From Brugia malayi (lineage: Eukaryota; Nematoda; Chromadorea; Rhabditida; Onchocercidae): 64,000 nucleotides of DNA. Of the stretch, positions 23,303 to 38,097 are shown in pieces. The notes under the pieces are model-generated. The model was given only the letters and a program-made list of their open reading frames with translations. It was not told the origin of the DNA and did no database searches. The stretch lies in the NCBI RefSeq assembly GCF_000002995.4, contig NW_025062475.1:2696528-2760527 (forward strand), read 5' to 3'. The position numbers were made by a program, and so were the translations under genes. Positions within the stretch are counted from its first letter, which is position 1. Every line of letters starts with the position of its first letter.

Positions 23303-24226
23303 TGTTGCCGGATTCCTTAATGAAAGGAGAAATTGTGATAACATATATTTTAATGAGTGATAATTTAAACTGATAAACTCTGACGTTTCTATTTTTCAGT
23401 CTAACAGCAAAGCACTGATAAATTATATTTTATGAATTCCATTACCACACCATCAGTTGTTTTGTAGAAAAATACTTACTAAATATGCAGTGAATTTAAA
23501 ATCAATTTCGTTCCTCTTTTTAGCTAACTAATCCTTATTTTGTCTAAATATGATATAATTAAAAAAAATATGCTAGAAATAAAAATCAAATAATTTCGAG
23601 AATAAATGCAGAACTTCCCATTCCTAAATTCATTTTTAAATTGTTTAAGAATTCAAGCGAAAAGGTTACGAGATTCCGAAAGCGATAAAAAATGAATTTG
23701 AAAATTTTTTCACAAAAAACTCCATTTATCAGTTAATTTATATGAAATTATGCAGGTTATCACCAGAAATCATTTCCATTTATTTAATAATTTTATCATG
23801 CTTTGAATAGAATAAAAGGATTTACATGTCAAACAATGATTCCATGTTTTAATAGAGACAATTCAACAAAAAATTAACAATAATTTTTTTTATTTCCACT
23901 AAAGATTACAATGGACAAAATTCATAGCAACTTTGCTGTTTAAAAAAAAAAAAAAAATACATGTCTCCCTTACTACAAGGGAATGCATAGAGAAGTATAT
24001 AAATGTTGGAATGTATATAAAGGTAACTTAGATTTGATATATGTGCCAGGTACTATTGAAAAATAGCTGAAATAGGCTTGTAATGATCCACTTTCTCAAT
24101 TATTTGAATGATAAAAAAATGGAAATTGAAATCAATCGTACTGAAGCATAAGCCATTTTATGTTGAGAAAAATGACAATAACAAATTTCAGTTTTATTCA
24201 ACAATAACCGCCAGATAAACTTAGCT

Positions 24227-24307
24227 TTCCATGATGATATTGATTCACTGATGTATCCTTTCTTTAAAAATCCTTTAGCACAGTTCTTTTATCATCTGAA
24301 CAGCACA
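24227..24307 (-). pseudogene. Decayed family member D3
   Basis: Unit 3 copy of D1. Confidence 0.5.
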
Positions 24308-24978
24308 AAGTGTTAAAAAACAAATTAATAAAAATTACTCAAACAGTTTCGACAGATTTAATTTAAATTAATCTAATGAAATTAACTTAGCTTTTTGCTA
24401 AATTGATCTGAAAAAATTGTCCTTCTTGACCGTAATTTTTTGTTAATAACTTTAAGTTTCATCACCGTCTTTAAATGATTTCAGTTTAAATTGATAAATG
24501 TATGTAAGTCAAGACACATTAATTAATTGTTGAAGCTGAAATATTTCAACCCAACTTATATAAAGAGTAAAGATCATCTAAAGTTATAGTTTTACAAATA
24601 ATTCGTTATATTTACATTGTCTATAAGTGCAGTGTGTTATTAGGATTACAGTAAAAGTGACGAAATAATCAAAAAGAATATGCGATTATTACTTTAATTA
24701 CAAAGGTAAAGAAGTGACCATCGGTGATCACTCGAAATAATCACAAAAGTAAAGCACTGATCACTGGAGACATTATAACAGCTTTAATGCCATCAAACAG
24801 AAAATTCCTTTGTTCTACTTATCGTGAAATCACTCACAGGCAGTATTACTGAATGAGAGAGCTTTTGGTGTGGATTTTGATGTCATGCACGTTTCGGTGT
24901 TCCCTAACTTATACATTGATATTTTTGTATTTTACATATTTAAGCTTTATTTGAAGATTTCGGATGGAAGGATTTGAG

Positions 24979-26177
24979 TCATTCTTCGTTTTTTGTTGAA
25001 GTTTGTTTTTGTTTTGTAGCACTTCTAGTTCGTTTAGCTATGGGTTCCTCTCGTTTATCAGTTCCATTTATTGTATCTTTCGATACTGTTGATTTGTCCT
25101 TCGCATCTTCTTTCTGTTGAATTTCCAAAGGATATAACATATTAATAGGTCGATTCATTATTCTTCCTCGTAGTAACTCTATTAGAGCACTTTTTATCTT
25201 ATTATCCTGTCCCTTATTGAGTTTCTTTATTTTTGCTAATTTCCAAGTACCATGAGGAGCGTTTGATTCGTTTACTATTACAATTTCTTCTTCAATAGGG
25301 GCTCTAATCTCTGCGCCTTTCGGAGTTCTACTTGTGTACGTTCTCTCAAACTGGTTAAGTATTCTTCCTTCCATATTTTCTAGAAAGTATCCAGAGTTTC
25401 CATTGTTCTTGCCCAATATTTGATAAGTTTGTGTTGAGTATTTAACTTATAAGGAGTATAATCATATCGATCATCGGTATTACTATTAGGTATCATTAGA
25501 CATACGTCTGGTATAATAAAATCAATAGGTCTTAGGATTATGGAATCGTCGAAGTTTACGTAGGTTAGTGGGCGAATATTAAGTATGCTTTCAACTTCCG
25601 CTATTAGAGTTATAAACTCCTTTTCTTTTAGCAATTTCCTACCTATAACCTTTCTTAATGTTCCCTTTGTTAGGCCGATTATCCGTTCGTAAACTCCTCC
25701 GCTCCAAGGCGCCTTCGGAATTATATTTCTCCATTTTATTCCATGTTTAACTAGGAATTCGGTCATTTATGTTTCTTGTTCCATTAGGGTTTGAAAAACT
25801 AACTGAAATTGACCGACATTATCACTTAGAATTATTTCTCCGCTTCGTGCAACAAATCTTCTGAAAGTATTTAAAAAACTTTCTAAACTGTCTGCTAATT
25901 TTAAATGCACTGCTCTAGTTGCAAGACATGTAAATAAAGCAATCCATCTTTTTGCATCTCCTGTTTCTATTTTGACGGAAACAGGGCCCAAATAATCCAA
26001 GCCAACTCGTGAAAGTGTTCGTGATCGTGTTACCCGAAATGAAGGGTAATTATGCATAGTTGGCAGTTTAAACGGCTTTGCTTTCCATCTTCTGTATCCT
26101 ATGCATTTATTTAAAACTCTTTTAACTTCTATTCTTCCTTTTGGTATCCAAAATCTTTTTCTCAAACTTGAAATCAT
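24979..26177 (-). pseudogene. Pao integrase, unit 3
   Basis: Same three pieces (26177-25767, 25766-25380, 25416-24979) and the same breaks as unit 2. Confidence 0.9.
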
Positions 26178-26801
26178 ATGAGCTATATTCCAGCATGAAA
26201 CAGTTCGTCGTATTGCCGTTGTATAAAGATTTCGGTTATACGATTATGTCTAGGAAGATATATGGGATGCAAACCTTGTTCGTCTAGTTCTGAGTTTTCT
26301 AAACGATCTTTAGATTTACATACTCTTTGTTCATAGTATAGATTCCATTTAATTATTTCTTCTTCCGTTATTCCTTCTGATTTGGCTTGTCTGATTAATA
26401 CACCTATAGCTAGTTCATAATCGTTATCATTGAGTCGACCTTTTGCTGAAGACGTTTTTTAAGCAAGGAATTTTTCCTTTGGATATTAAAATTATAAATT
26501 TCAGAGTCCATGCAGTAGTTCTTACCAATCTCGACCACTTGCTAAATCGATTTGCGTCGATTAATTTGAAGTTTTATCAATAGTAAAATGTGCTACAATC
26601 TTTTGGCCTTCTTCACTTTCGTCTTCGCTGTGAATTTCTTTGAAATTATATTCCCAGACTGGCCATGTTGATTCTTCCTCTGTGAACCAATCTGGTCCTT
26701 TCCACCATGATTCAAAATGTGCAAGACGAAGTGAAAAAGTCCTCTGGAGGCCACATCAGCTGGATTAAATTCACTTGGAATATGGCGAAATGAGAATTTT
26801 G

Positions 26802-28176
26802 TTTGTCTTATTTCTTCAACTCAATTTTGGACGAATTTTGGTAGTAAGCGAGAATGATTTTTTATCCAGTGTAATGCGCACTTGGAATCTGACCATAAGG
26901 TGACATCAATATTCTCTAATTCCATTTGTTTAATAACAAACTGAACAGCACGTACTCCTATTAGCACGGCTAATAATTCTAATCTTGGAATAGTCATAGA
27001 CAGGCGTTGTTTTCTTTCAATCGCTGCATTCTTCGTTCTAGATTAGGATAGGTTTCACATTCATTTCTCAGTGGTTCCTATTGCAAAAAGCACATGGTCT
27101 TTAAGTTTTGCTAATCTTCGTATTAGCCTTTCTATGTGTTTGCGGTGCTATTACAGTTAGAGCGGAAGTTTCTTTTGTAAAATATCGTTGATTAGTTCGT
27201 GGACCAATTTTGCTTTTAGTTTTCCTTTGCTCTTTCATGATGTCAAAGGACTGGCTTCTTCGTTTCTTTGGATCAGTTTTGCTAAGAATTGTCTTAGCTT
27301 AGCTACTGACCATATTTCTTGTTCCTTTTGTTGATACACTCTGCCCAGAATCCAGGCAGGCAGTTTATTTTCAATGATAATTTCAATACTGGATTCTTCG
27401 AGATTTTCACCTATTGCTTCAAGTTGTCGAAGTATTCTTCCAGTAGCTTCAACTGTTATCTTCCATCTCGATCATTCTTCTCTTGACGGAATATAACTCA
27501 TTGTAGAACGATTTTTTAATGATATGTGATTGCCCAAATTTTTCAATAAGAACTTTTCGTATCACATCGTAATTTTCTGGGGTTATATCATAACCTCTGC
27601 CAGTAAGGCATCTCCCTTTAGACATGCAATTAAATAATTTAATTTTTGGATGTCTGATATTTTTTGTAAATGGACTGCAGCTTCAAAGCTACTCCAGAAT
27701 CCTCTCCACATCTTAGAATTACCACTGAAGGTAGGCAGTGGTAGTTGAGATAAGTTAACAGGGTTATTTGAGTTGGTTACTCCTTTATTTCGCCTTCTTT
27801 AAGACGCTGGATTACTAACTCTGAGTCATTCATATACATACTTAAGGTTATGATAACTTCTTTGCCTTCACTTATTAAGTTTAAAATACCTCTTTTATCT
27901 TCGACCATTTTGGCGTATTTGTCTTCATCTTCCTTGCTCTTCGTTGCTGGAACCTGTTGTATGCATTGGACCCAGTTAGCATTAATTGTCTCAAGTGTAC
28001 CAATATGCAGTTTGAGACATTATTCTTTCTTCAATAATTCTTTTTCGAGCCTCGTGCTGTTGACGGGTTTCTTCTCTGGTCAACATTTGCTCCGAAGGCG
28101 TCAGATCCATTTCTTGGATTTCTTTGAGAAGAGCTTCCAATTTTTCTTTCGCCGGTCGTATTATAGTTGCAGACAT
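26802..28176 (-). pseudogene. Pao gag joined to RNase H, unit 3
   Basis: Copy of the unit 2 remnant with the same breaks. Confidence 0.82.
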
Positions 28177-28205
28177 TTCCCGGCTCGTGGCACCAAAACT
28201 TTATT

Positions 28206-28789
28206 TGTCGTGGAAGATTTTGATTGTTTAATTTAATAATATTGGGAGAGATGTTTGATCATAGGGAGATTGTCTTGGATGTAAATCTAATGCGTGAGGT
28301 AACAGAAATATAATCCAAGTTCTTTATTAGCAAAAGTAATAGGACAAAACGTTGATAGAGAACAATTGAAATTGGAATCGTCGGTCCTTGGCGATAAATT
28401 ACACCTATCCCCAATCTTTTAACAAGGGTGATCCTTATATAGCAATTATCTTATATTATATGTGTTAAAATGTGGGAGTGGTTTATAATTAGACATTTTT
28501 GTACAAATCATGACAGTAAGTAACTTTAACAATAGGTTTAAAAATGGATATCACAATGAATTGAATGGATATCACGAAAAAAAGTACAATGGTTTGTCCA
28601 GACATTATGATAAGTGGCTACTATGAGTTGCAATAGATATTATATGATAGATGCTCATAGTATATGAATTGATATAAGATCAAAAGTCAATTAAAAACCA
28701 TTATGATGATTGTAAAAGACATCAATGGATTGCTATATTAAGCATTGTTAACATTTATTTAGTGCTTCGCAATATTAAAATCCGCGACA
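28206..28789 (-). repeat. 5' LTR of the Pao element, unit 3
   Basis: Same termini and length as in unit 1. Confidence 0.75.
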
Positions 28790-29727
28790 GTAACCACTTA
28801 CAACCACTTGTTGATGTAGCCACTTGCTATCACTTGTTATGGCAACTGCTAACTAACCAACTGTTGATGTAACCACGTGCAGCTACTTGCTACTGCAACC
28901 ACTTGTTAGTGAAGACGCCCTGTACAGCAGGTGGTTGTAAGTGGCTACGCATGGTTACAGCAACAGTAGGTGAATTTATTCCTCATAAATTGAGCTCCCA
29001 GGAAAAACTGAACCAGAAATTCCACGTGATAAAGCAAATTAAAAGAGGAAAGGATGGAAAGTGTAGAAAGTGTATAAACAAAAACGTATCGATCGACAAA
29101 CTATAAAAGCAATACATATATATTCAATATAAAACAATGCATTGAAACAAAGGTACTCAACCGTCTTTAAGGCATCTCCTTCATTTGGGAGTGTCGTGAA
29201 ACTCGAAATAATCTCTCGAGCCTCAAAATAACTTACAAAATTGAACAGTTAGAAATGTAAAACTATTTCAAATTACATATGTAAACAATCATTATTCCAA
29301 CTCTCATCTTCCCACTGTACCTAAGTTTATTTGCTTGTCTAAACATTTTCAACTGATAATAAAGAGTATGTACATTGTTTAATATGTTAAAAATTAGTCT
29401 TTTGTTCCAAGTCAAATTTGCTTGCAATGTCGAAATACTGTGATGATCTTCTAAGCTGATAATCATTCTTTGGGTCATCATCAAAAAGAAGATCACACAT
29501 CTCGAATATTATGCTAGGTCTCTCGAAACAGCCAATCAAAAATGCATGAATATCATTCAGAGCTTAGCCATCGCGACGAAGCGAAAAAAAGAAGAGACGA
29601 AATATGCCTTGATGACTATTATTATTCTTAAAATATGTAGTGATGAATACTGCCTGGTACTTCATATTTAGATCAAGAAGATACCAGAGAATCATTCTCA
29701 TAGAATAGTATAGTTCTCACTAATCAA

Positions 29728-30632
29728 GCGGAGATAAAACTCCCACAATTACCACTAATAACATTTAGTGGAATGCAAAATTATGGAGGCAATTTTGGTG
29801 TAGTTTCAAGGCGACAGTTCATGAGCAAAACACCCCAGATAATCAGAAGTTGAACTATTTGATATCTTGTCTTAAAGGAGACGCATTGTTAGCTGTAAGA
29901 GGCTATGATATAGCGCCAGAAAACTACGATGTCATAATAAGTTTACTAATAGAGAAATATGGTAAACCTTTCATTACATATATATTGTAACACTTTACAA
30001 TAAATTGAATTCCATCAAAAGAAATGAGCATGACTGGAAACCATGGAGAGAATACTTTGACAGCTGGAAGCTATAGGTGAAAATTTAAAGCATCGAGTAT
30101 CGAAATTTCAATTAAGAATAAATTAACAGCGTGGATAGTTAATAAATTATATAAATTGAAACAGGAGTCTGTCGACTTGGTCAGTTAAAGGTATCCAACA
30201 TACTTGACAAGACTAGTACTAAAAAATGAAGAAGTTGCTAGAAGTCAAACAAGAAGACAACAGGGAGAAGAAAGAAAACAAATATAATGTTAAGGGTCAC
30301 AATCAATTCATCAAAGGGAAATAATACAATCAAATCAAAAAGGGTTCCAGAAGAAACTACTATAGATGGAAAAAGACTGAAGTATTTTGCAATAAGGACC
30401 ATTGGAATAATTAATGAATGTAACATTTATCCCACACTCAAACTCCGAATGGAACGTTTGAGGAAAATCGCTGTGTGTTTCAAATGTTTACGAATAGGAT
30501 ATGCGACAAGTGATTACAAAAAGTGGAAACTTTTGTGTTTTCATTGTTTAAGTTTACACAATACTCACTGTGTCCTCTTAACTATAAAAAACTCACGCAA
30601 ACAATGGATTCCAACAAAGAAAAATTAGTTGA
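29728..30632 (+). pseudogene. Remnant Pao gag, unit 3
   Basis: Copy of the unit 1 remnant; the knuckle frame is 30287-30628. Confidence 0.85.
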
Positions 30633-31047
30633 TATGATAGAACTGTTAAGAAATAGACTGAATTACTTCTAGCAATGTATTATTGTTTTAATTTAGGTAC
30701 TATTATTTATTCCGTGATTTTGAACTCGAAGATTTGATCAACAATGCTGGTGGTTGTTAAGAAATTAAATTTCTTTGTTGAATGCAAGAAATGCCCTAGA
30801 AATCTTTCTATGTCAACTTTATGCAATTTTCTATGTCATTTTGAAACAAACAAAATTTGTTTTTTGATGTTCAGAACATAGTTCATCATTAAAAAAAACA
30901 CATACGTAATATACTGATAAATATTTAAACCTAACATACGCGTATAATGTATACTTAAATATAATGTAAGATTATTTATGTGTTATTATAACAAATCTCA
31001 ATTTTATTCAGCAACAAATGTCACAGAATTTTACAACATTAAGTTTC

Positions 31048-31671
31048 TTACAAGACTTCAAAGCTGATAAGTTGAACAACATTGTAAATCCCAGCTCCCC
31101 AAAAAAATCGAATCAGAATTGGTCGACCACTGCTGCAACAAAAGTATCATTAAGCAATGCAAACAAGAATCAGCGTCAATAGTTTACTTACATGGAATCA
31201 TACTGAAGCAAAAAACCATTTTATGTTGAGAATATTGACAATAACAAATTTTAATTTTATTCAACAATAAACTTCGCAGAAACTTACTTCCACGGTAGCA
31301 TTGTTTCGTTGATGTAACCGAAATCTAATAGTCCGTTTAGCAAAATTCTGTCAATCTGTGTGCTATCATCCCACGATGAACTTTCAATAGAAATGATACT
31401 ATCTCGAATAAGTTCAATATTTTCAGCAAATTCATCCATGTTTTCTTCATAGGGAATTTCATCGTTTTCGCCCAATTCGTCATCAAATGCATAAAAAATT
31501 TTCAGTGAATTCCTACTTTTTTAAAATATTTTTTCATTTAGAACCAAATTGTAACAATATAAAAATAAAAATTACCGGAATTGGTCTCTGAGGTGCTGCT
31601 AATAATATGAATGTGCTAAGAACGTAGAGCAGTAATGGTGACGTAAAAAATGAGAATTGTGCATTTGTCAT
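31048..31671 (-). CDS. Family A small secreted protein, copy A4
   Basis: Exon 1 is 31671-31576, exon 2 ends at 31288, and the last exon is 31132-31048. It is identical in protein to A2 and A3 where read. The splice-phase caveat is as for A1. Confidence 0.6.
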
Positions 31672-32596
31672 TGTTGCCGGATTCCTTAATGAAAGGAGAA
31701 ATTGTGATAACATATATTTTAATGAGTGATAATTTAAACTGATAAACTCTGACGTTTCTATTTTTCAGTCTAACAGCAAAGCACTGATAAATTATATTTT
31801 ATGAATTCCATTACCACACCATCAGTTGTTTTGTAGAAAAATACTTACTAAATATGCAGTGAATTTAAAATCAATTTCGTTCCTCTTTTTAGCTAACTAA
31901 TCCTTATTTTGTCTAAATATGATATAATTAAAAAAAATATGCTAGAAATAAAAATCAAATAATTTCGAGAATAAATGCAGAACTTCCCATTCCTAAATTC
32001 ATTTTTAAATTGTTTAAGAATTCAAGCGAAAAGGTTACGAGATTCCGAAAGCGATAAAAAATGAATTTGAAAATTTTTTCACAAAAAACTCCATTTATCA
32101 GTTAATTTATATGAAATTATGCAGGTTATCACCAGAAATCATTTCCATTTATTTAATAATTTTATCATGCTTTGAATAGAATAAAAGGATTTACATGTCA
32201 AACAATGATTCCATGTTTTAATAGAGACAATTCAACAAAAAATTAACAATAATTTTTTTTATTTCCACTAAAGATTACAATGGACAAAATTCATAGCAAC
32301 TTTGCTGTTTAAAAAAAAAAAAAAAAATACATGTCTCCCTTACTACAAGGGAATGCATAGAGAAGTATATAAATGTTGGAATGTATATAAAGGTAACTTA
32401 GATTTGATATATGTGCCAGGTACTATTGAAAAATAGCTGAAATAGGCTTGTAATGATCCACTTTCTCAATTATTTGAATGATAAAAAAATGGAAATTGAA
32501 ATCAATCGTACTGAAGCATAAGCCATTTTATGTTGAGAAAAATGACAATAACAAATTTCAGTTTTATTCAACAATAACCGCCAGATAAACTTAGCT

Positions 32597-32677
32597 TTCC
32601 ATGATGATATTGATTCACTGATGTATCCTTTCTTTAAAAATCCTTTAGCACAGTTCTTTTATCATCTGAACAGCACA
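32597..32677 (-). pseudogene. Decayed family member D4
   Basis: Unit 4 copy of D1. Confidence 0.5.
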
Positions 32678-33348
32678 AAGTGTTAAAAAACAAATTAATA
32701 AAAATTACTCAAACAGTTTCGACAGATTTAATTTAAATTAATCTAATGAAATTAACTTAGCTTTTTGCTAAATTGATCTGAAAAAATTGTCCTTCTTGAC
32801 CGTAATTTTTTGTTAATAACTTTAAGTTTCATCACCGTCTTTAAATGATTTCAGTTTAAATTGATAAATGTATGTAAGTCAAGACACATTAATTAATTGT
32901 TGAAGCTGAAATATTTCAACCCAACTTATATAAAGAGTAAAGATCATCTAAAGTTATAGTTTTACAAATAATTCGTTATATTTACATTGTCTATAAGTGC
33001 AGTGTGTTATTAGGATTACAGTAAAAGTGACGAAATAATCAAAAAGAATATGCGATTATTACTTTAATTACAAAGGTAAAGAAGTGACCATCGGTGATCA
33101 CTCGAAATAATCACAAAAGTAAAGCACTGATCACTGGAGACATTATAACAGCTTTAATGCCATCAAACAGAAAATTCCTTTGTTCTACTTATCGTGAAAT
33201 CACTCACAGGCAGTATTACTGAATGAGAGAGCTTTTGGTGTGGATTTTGATGTCATGCACGTTTCGGTGTTCCCTAACTTATACATTGATATTTTTGTAT
33301 TTTACATATTTAAGCTTTATTTGAAGATTTCGGATGGAAGGATTTGAG

Positions 33349-34547
33349 TCATTCTTCGTTTTTTGTTGAAGTTTGTTTTTGTTTTGTAGCACTTCTAGTT
33401 CGTTTAGCTATGGGTTCCTCTCGTTTATCAGTTCCATTTATTGTATCTTTCGATACTGTTGATTTGTCCTTCGCATCTTCTTTCTGTTGAATTTCCAAAG
33501 GATATAACATATTAATAGGTCGATTCATTATTCTTCCTCGTAGTAACTCTATTAGAGCACTTTTTATCTTATTATCCTGTCCCTTATTGAGTTTCTTTAT
33601 TTTTGCTAATTTCCAAGTACCATGAGGAGCGTTTGATTCGTTTACTATTACAATTTCTTCTTCAATAGGGGCTCTAATCTCTGCGCCTTTCGGAGTTCTA
33701 CTTGTGTACGTTCTCTCAAACTGGTTAAGTATTCTTCCTTCCATATTTTCTAGAAAGTATCCAGAGTTTCCATTGTTCTTGCCCAATATTTGATAAGTTT
33801 GTGTTGAGTATTTAACTTATAAGGAGTATAATCATATCGATCATCGGTATTACTATTAGGTATCATTAGACATACGTCTGGTATAATAAAATCAATAGGT
33901 CTTAGGATTATGGAATCGTCGAAGTTTACGTAGGTTAGTGGGCGAATATTAAGTATGCTTTCAACTTCCGCTATTAGAGTTATAAACTCCTTTTCTTTTA
34001 GCAATTTCCTACCTATAACCTTTCTTAATGTTCCCTTTGTTAGGCCGATTATCCGTTCGTAAACTCCTCCGCTCCAAGGCGCCTTCGGAATTATATTTCT
34101 CCATTTTATTCCATGTTTAACTAGGAATTCGGTCATTTATGTTTCTTGTTCCATTAGGGTTTGAAAAACTAACTGAAATTGACCGACATTATCACTTAGA
34201 ATTATTTCTCCGCTTCGTGCAACAAATCTTCTGAAAGTATTTAAAAAACTTTCTAAACTGTCTGCTAATTTTAAATGCACTGCTCTAGTTGCAAGACATG
34301 TAAATAAAGCAATCCATCTTTTTGCATCTCCTGTTTCTATTTTGACGGAAACAGGGCCCAAATAATCCAAGCCAACTCGTGAAAGTGTTCGTGATCGTGT
34401 TACCCGAAATGAAGGGTAATTATGCATAGTTGGCAGTTTAAACGGCTTTGCTTTCCATCTTCTGTATCCTATGCATTTATTTAAAACTCTTTTAACTTCT
34501 ATTCTTCCTTTTGGTATCCAAAATCTTTTTCTCAAACTTGAAATCAT
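33349..34547 (-). pseudogene. Pao integrase, unit 4
   Basis: Same three pieces (34547-34137, 34136-33750, 33786-33349) and breaks as unit 2. Confidence 0.9.
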
Positions 34548-35171
34548 ATGAGCTATATTCCAGCATGAAACAGTTCGTCGTATTGCCGTTGTATAAAGAT
34601 TTCGGTTATACGATTATGTCTAGGAAGATATATGGGATGCAAACCTTGTTCGTCTAGTTCTGAGTTTTCTAAACGATCTTTAGATTTACATACTCTTTGT
34701 TCATAGTATAGATTCCATTTAATTATTTCTTCTTCCGTTATTCCTTCTGATTTGGCTTGTCTGATTAATACACCTATAGCTAGTTCATAATCGTTATCAT
34801 TGAGTCGACCTTTTGCTGAAGACGTTTTTTAAGCAAGGAATTTTTCCTTTGGATATTAAAATTATAAATTTCAGAGTCCATGCAGTAGTTCTTACCAATC
34901 TCGACCACTTGCTAAATCGATTTGCGTCGATTAATTTGAAGTTTTATCAATAGTAAAATGTGCTACAATCTTTTGGCCTTCTTCACTTTCGTCTTCGCTG
35001 TGAATTTCTTTGAAATTATATTCCCAGACTGGCCATGTTGATTCTTCCTCTGTGAACCAATCTGGTCCTTTCCACCATGATTCAAAATGTGCAAGACGAA
35101 GTGAAAAAGTCCTCTGGAGGCCACATCAGCTGGATTAAATTCACTTGGAATATGGCGAAATGAGAATTTTG

Positions 35172-36546
35172 TTTGTCTTATTTCTTCAACTCAATTTTGG
35201 ACGAATTTTGGTAGTAAGCGAGAATGATTTTTTATCCAGTGTAATGCGCACTTGGAATCTGACCATAAGGTGACATCAATATTCTCTAATTCCATTTGTT
35301 TAATAACAAACTGAACAGCACGTACTCCTATTAGCACGGCTAATAATTCTAATCTTGGAATAGTCATAGACAGGCGTTGTTTTCTTTCAATCGCTGCATT
35401 CTTCGTTCTAGATTAGGATAGGTTTCACATTCATTTCTCAGTGGTTCCTATTGCAAAAAGCACATGGTCTTTAAGTTTTGCTAATCTTCGTATTAGCCTT
35501 TCTATGTGTTTGCGGTGCTATTACAGTTAGAGCGGAAGTTTCTTTTGTAAAATATCGTTGATTAGTTCGTGGACCAATTTTGCTTTTAGTTTTCCTTTGC
35601 TCTTTCATGATGTCAAAGGACTGGCTTCTTCGTTTCTTTGGATCAGTTTTGCTAAGAATTGTCTTAGCTTAGCTACTGACCATATTTCTTGTTCCTTTTG
35701 TTGATACACTCTGCCCAGAATCCAGGCAGGCAGTTTATTTTCAATGATAATTTCAATACTGGATTCTTCGAGATTTTCACCTATTGCTTCAAGTTGTCGA
35801 AGTATTCTTCCAGTAGCTTCAACTGTTATCTTCCATCTCGATCATTCTTCTCTTGACGGAATATAACTCATTGTAGAACGATTTTTTAATGATATGTGAT
35901 TGCCCAAATTTTTCAATAAGAACTTTTCGTATCACATCGTAATTTTCTGGGGTTATATCATAACCTCTGCCAGTAAGGCATCTCCCTTTAGACATGCAAT
36001 TAAATAATTTAATTTTTGGATGTCTGATATTTTTTGTAAATGGACTGCAGCTTCAAAGCTACTCCAGAATCCTCTCCACATCTTAGAATTACCACTGAAG
36101 GTAGGCAGTGGTAGTTGAGATAAGTTAACAGGGTTATTTGAGTTGGTTACTCCTTTATTTCGCCTTCTTTAAGACGCTGGATTACTAACTCTGAGTCATT
36201 CATATACATACTTAAGGTTATGATAACTTCTTTGCCTTCACTTATTAAGTTTAAAATACCTCTTTTATCTTCGACCATTTTGGCGTATTTGTCTTCATCT
36301 TCCTTGCTCTTCGTTGCTGGAACCTGTTGTATGCATTGGACCCAGTTAGCATTAATTGTCTCAAGTGTACCAATATGCAGTTTGAGACATTATTCTTTCT
36401 TCAATAATTCTTTTTCGAGCCTCGTGCTGTTGACGGGTTTCTTCTCTGGTCAACATTTGCTCCGAAGGCGTCAGATCCATTTCTTGGATTTCTTTGAGAA
36501 GAGCTTCCAATTTTTCTTTCGCCGGTCGTATTATAGTTGCAGACAT
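35172..36546 (-). pseudogene. Pao gag joined to RNase H, unit 4
   Basis: Copy of the unit 2 remnant with the same breaks. Confidence 0.82.
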
Positions 36547-36575
36547 TTCCCGGCTCGTGGCACCAAAACTTTATT

Positions 36576-37159
36576 TGTCGTGGAAGATTTTGATTGTTTA
36601 ATTTAATAATATTGGGAGAGATGTTTGATCATAGGGAGATTGTCTTGGATGTAAATCTAATGCGTGAGGTAACAGAAATATAATCCAAGTTCTTTATTAG
36701 CAAAAGTAATAGGACAAAACGTTGATAGAGAACAATTGAAATTGGAATCGTCGGTCCTTGGCGATAAATTACACCTATCCCCAATCTTTTAACAAGGGTG
36801 ATCCTTATATAGCAATTATCTTATATTATATGTGTTAAAATGTGGGAGTGGTTTATAATTAGACATTTTTGTACAAATCATGACAGTAAGTAACTTTAAC
36901 AATAGGTTTAAAAATGGATATCACAATGAATTGAATGGATATCACGAAAAAAAGTACAATGGTTTGTCCAGACATTATGATAAGTGGCTACTATGAGTTG
37001 CAATAGATATTATATGATAGATGCTCATAGTATATGAATTGATATAAGATCAAAAGTCAATTAAAAACCATTATGATGATTGTAAAAGACATCAATGGAT
37101 TGCTATATTAAGCATTGTTAACATTTATTTAGTGCTTCGCAATATTAAAATCCGCGACA
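36576..37159 (-). repeat. 5' LTR of the Pao element, unit 4
   Basis: Same termini and length as in unit 1. Confidence 0.75.
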
Positions 37160-38097
37160 GTAACCACTTACAACCACTTGTTGATGTAGCCACTTGCTAT
37201 CACTTGTTATGGCAACTGCTAACTAACCAACTGTTGATGTAACCACGTGCAGCTACTTGCTACTGCAACCACTTGTTAGTGAAGACGCCCTGTACAGCAG
37301 GTGGTTGTAAGTGGCTACGCATGGTTACAGCAACAGTAGGTGAATTTATTCCTCATAAATTGAGCTCCCAGGAAAAACTGAACCAGAAATTCCACGTGAT
37401 AAAGCAAATTAAAAGAGGAAAGGATGGAAAGTGTAGAAAGTGTATAAACAAAAACGTATCGATCGACAAACTATAAAAGCAATACATATATATTCAATAT
37501 AAAACAATGCATTGAAACAAAGGTACTCAACCGTCTTTAAGGCATCTCCTTCATTTGGGAGTGTCGTGAAACTCGAAATAATCTCTCGAGCCTCAAAATA
37601 ACTTACAAAATTGAACAGTTAGAAATGTAAAACTATTTCAAATTACATATGTAAACAATCATTATTCCAACTCTCATCTTCCCACTGTACCTAAGTTTAT
37701 TTGCTTGTCTAAACATTTTCAACTGATAATAAAGAGTATGTACATTGTTTAATATGTTAAAAATTAGTCTTTTGTTCCAAGTCAAATTTGCTTGCAATGT
37801 CGAAATACTGTGATGATCTTCTAAGCTGATAATCATTCTTTGGGTCATCATCAAAAAGAAGATCACACATCTCGAATATTATGCTAGGTCTCTCGAAACA
37901 GCCAATCAAAAATGCATGAATATCATTCAGAGCTTAGCCATCGCGACGAAGCGAAAAAAAGAAGAGACGAAATATGCCTTGATGACTATTATTATTCTTA
38001 AAATATGTAGTGATGAATACTGCCTGGTACTTCATATTTAGATCAAGAAGATACCAGAGAATCATTCTCATAGAATAGTATAGTTCTCACTAATCAA

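Larger units (their letters stand above)
24979..28789 (-). mobile_element. Defective BEL/Pao LTR retrotransposon, unit 3
   Basis: Copy of the unit 2 element: LTR 28789-28206, primer-binding site 28195-28178, gag ATG 28176. It shows the same internal deletion and stop codons. Confidence 0.93.
22544..30912. repeat. Tandem array unit 3 (8,369 bp)
   Basis: This is a standard unit: A3, D3, Pao element, gag remnant. It is practically identical to unit 4 and to the matching parts of unit 2, so the amplification is recent or kept uniform by exchange. Confidence 0.93.
33349..37159 (-). mobile_element. Defective BEL/Pao LTR retrotransposon, unit 4
   Basis: Copy of the unit 2 element: LTR 37159-36576, primer-binding site 36565-36548, gag ATG 36546. 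Confidence 0.93.
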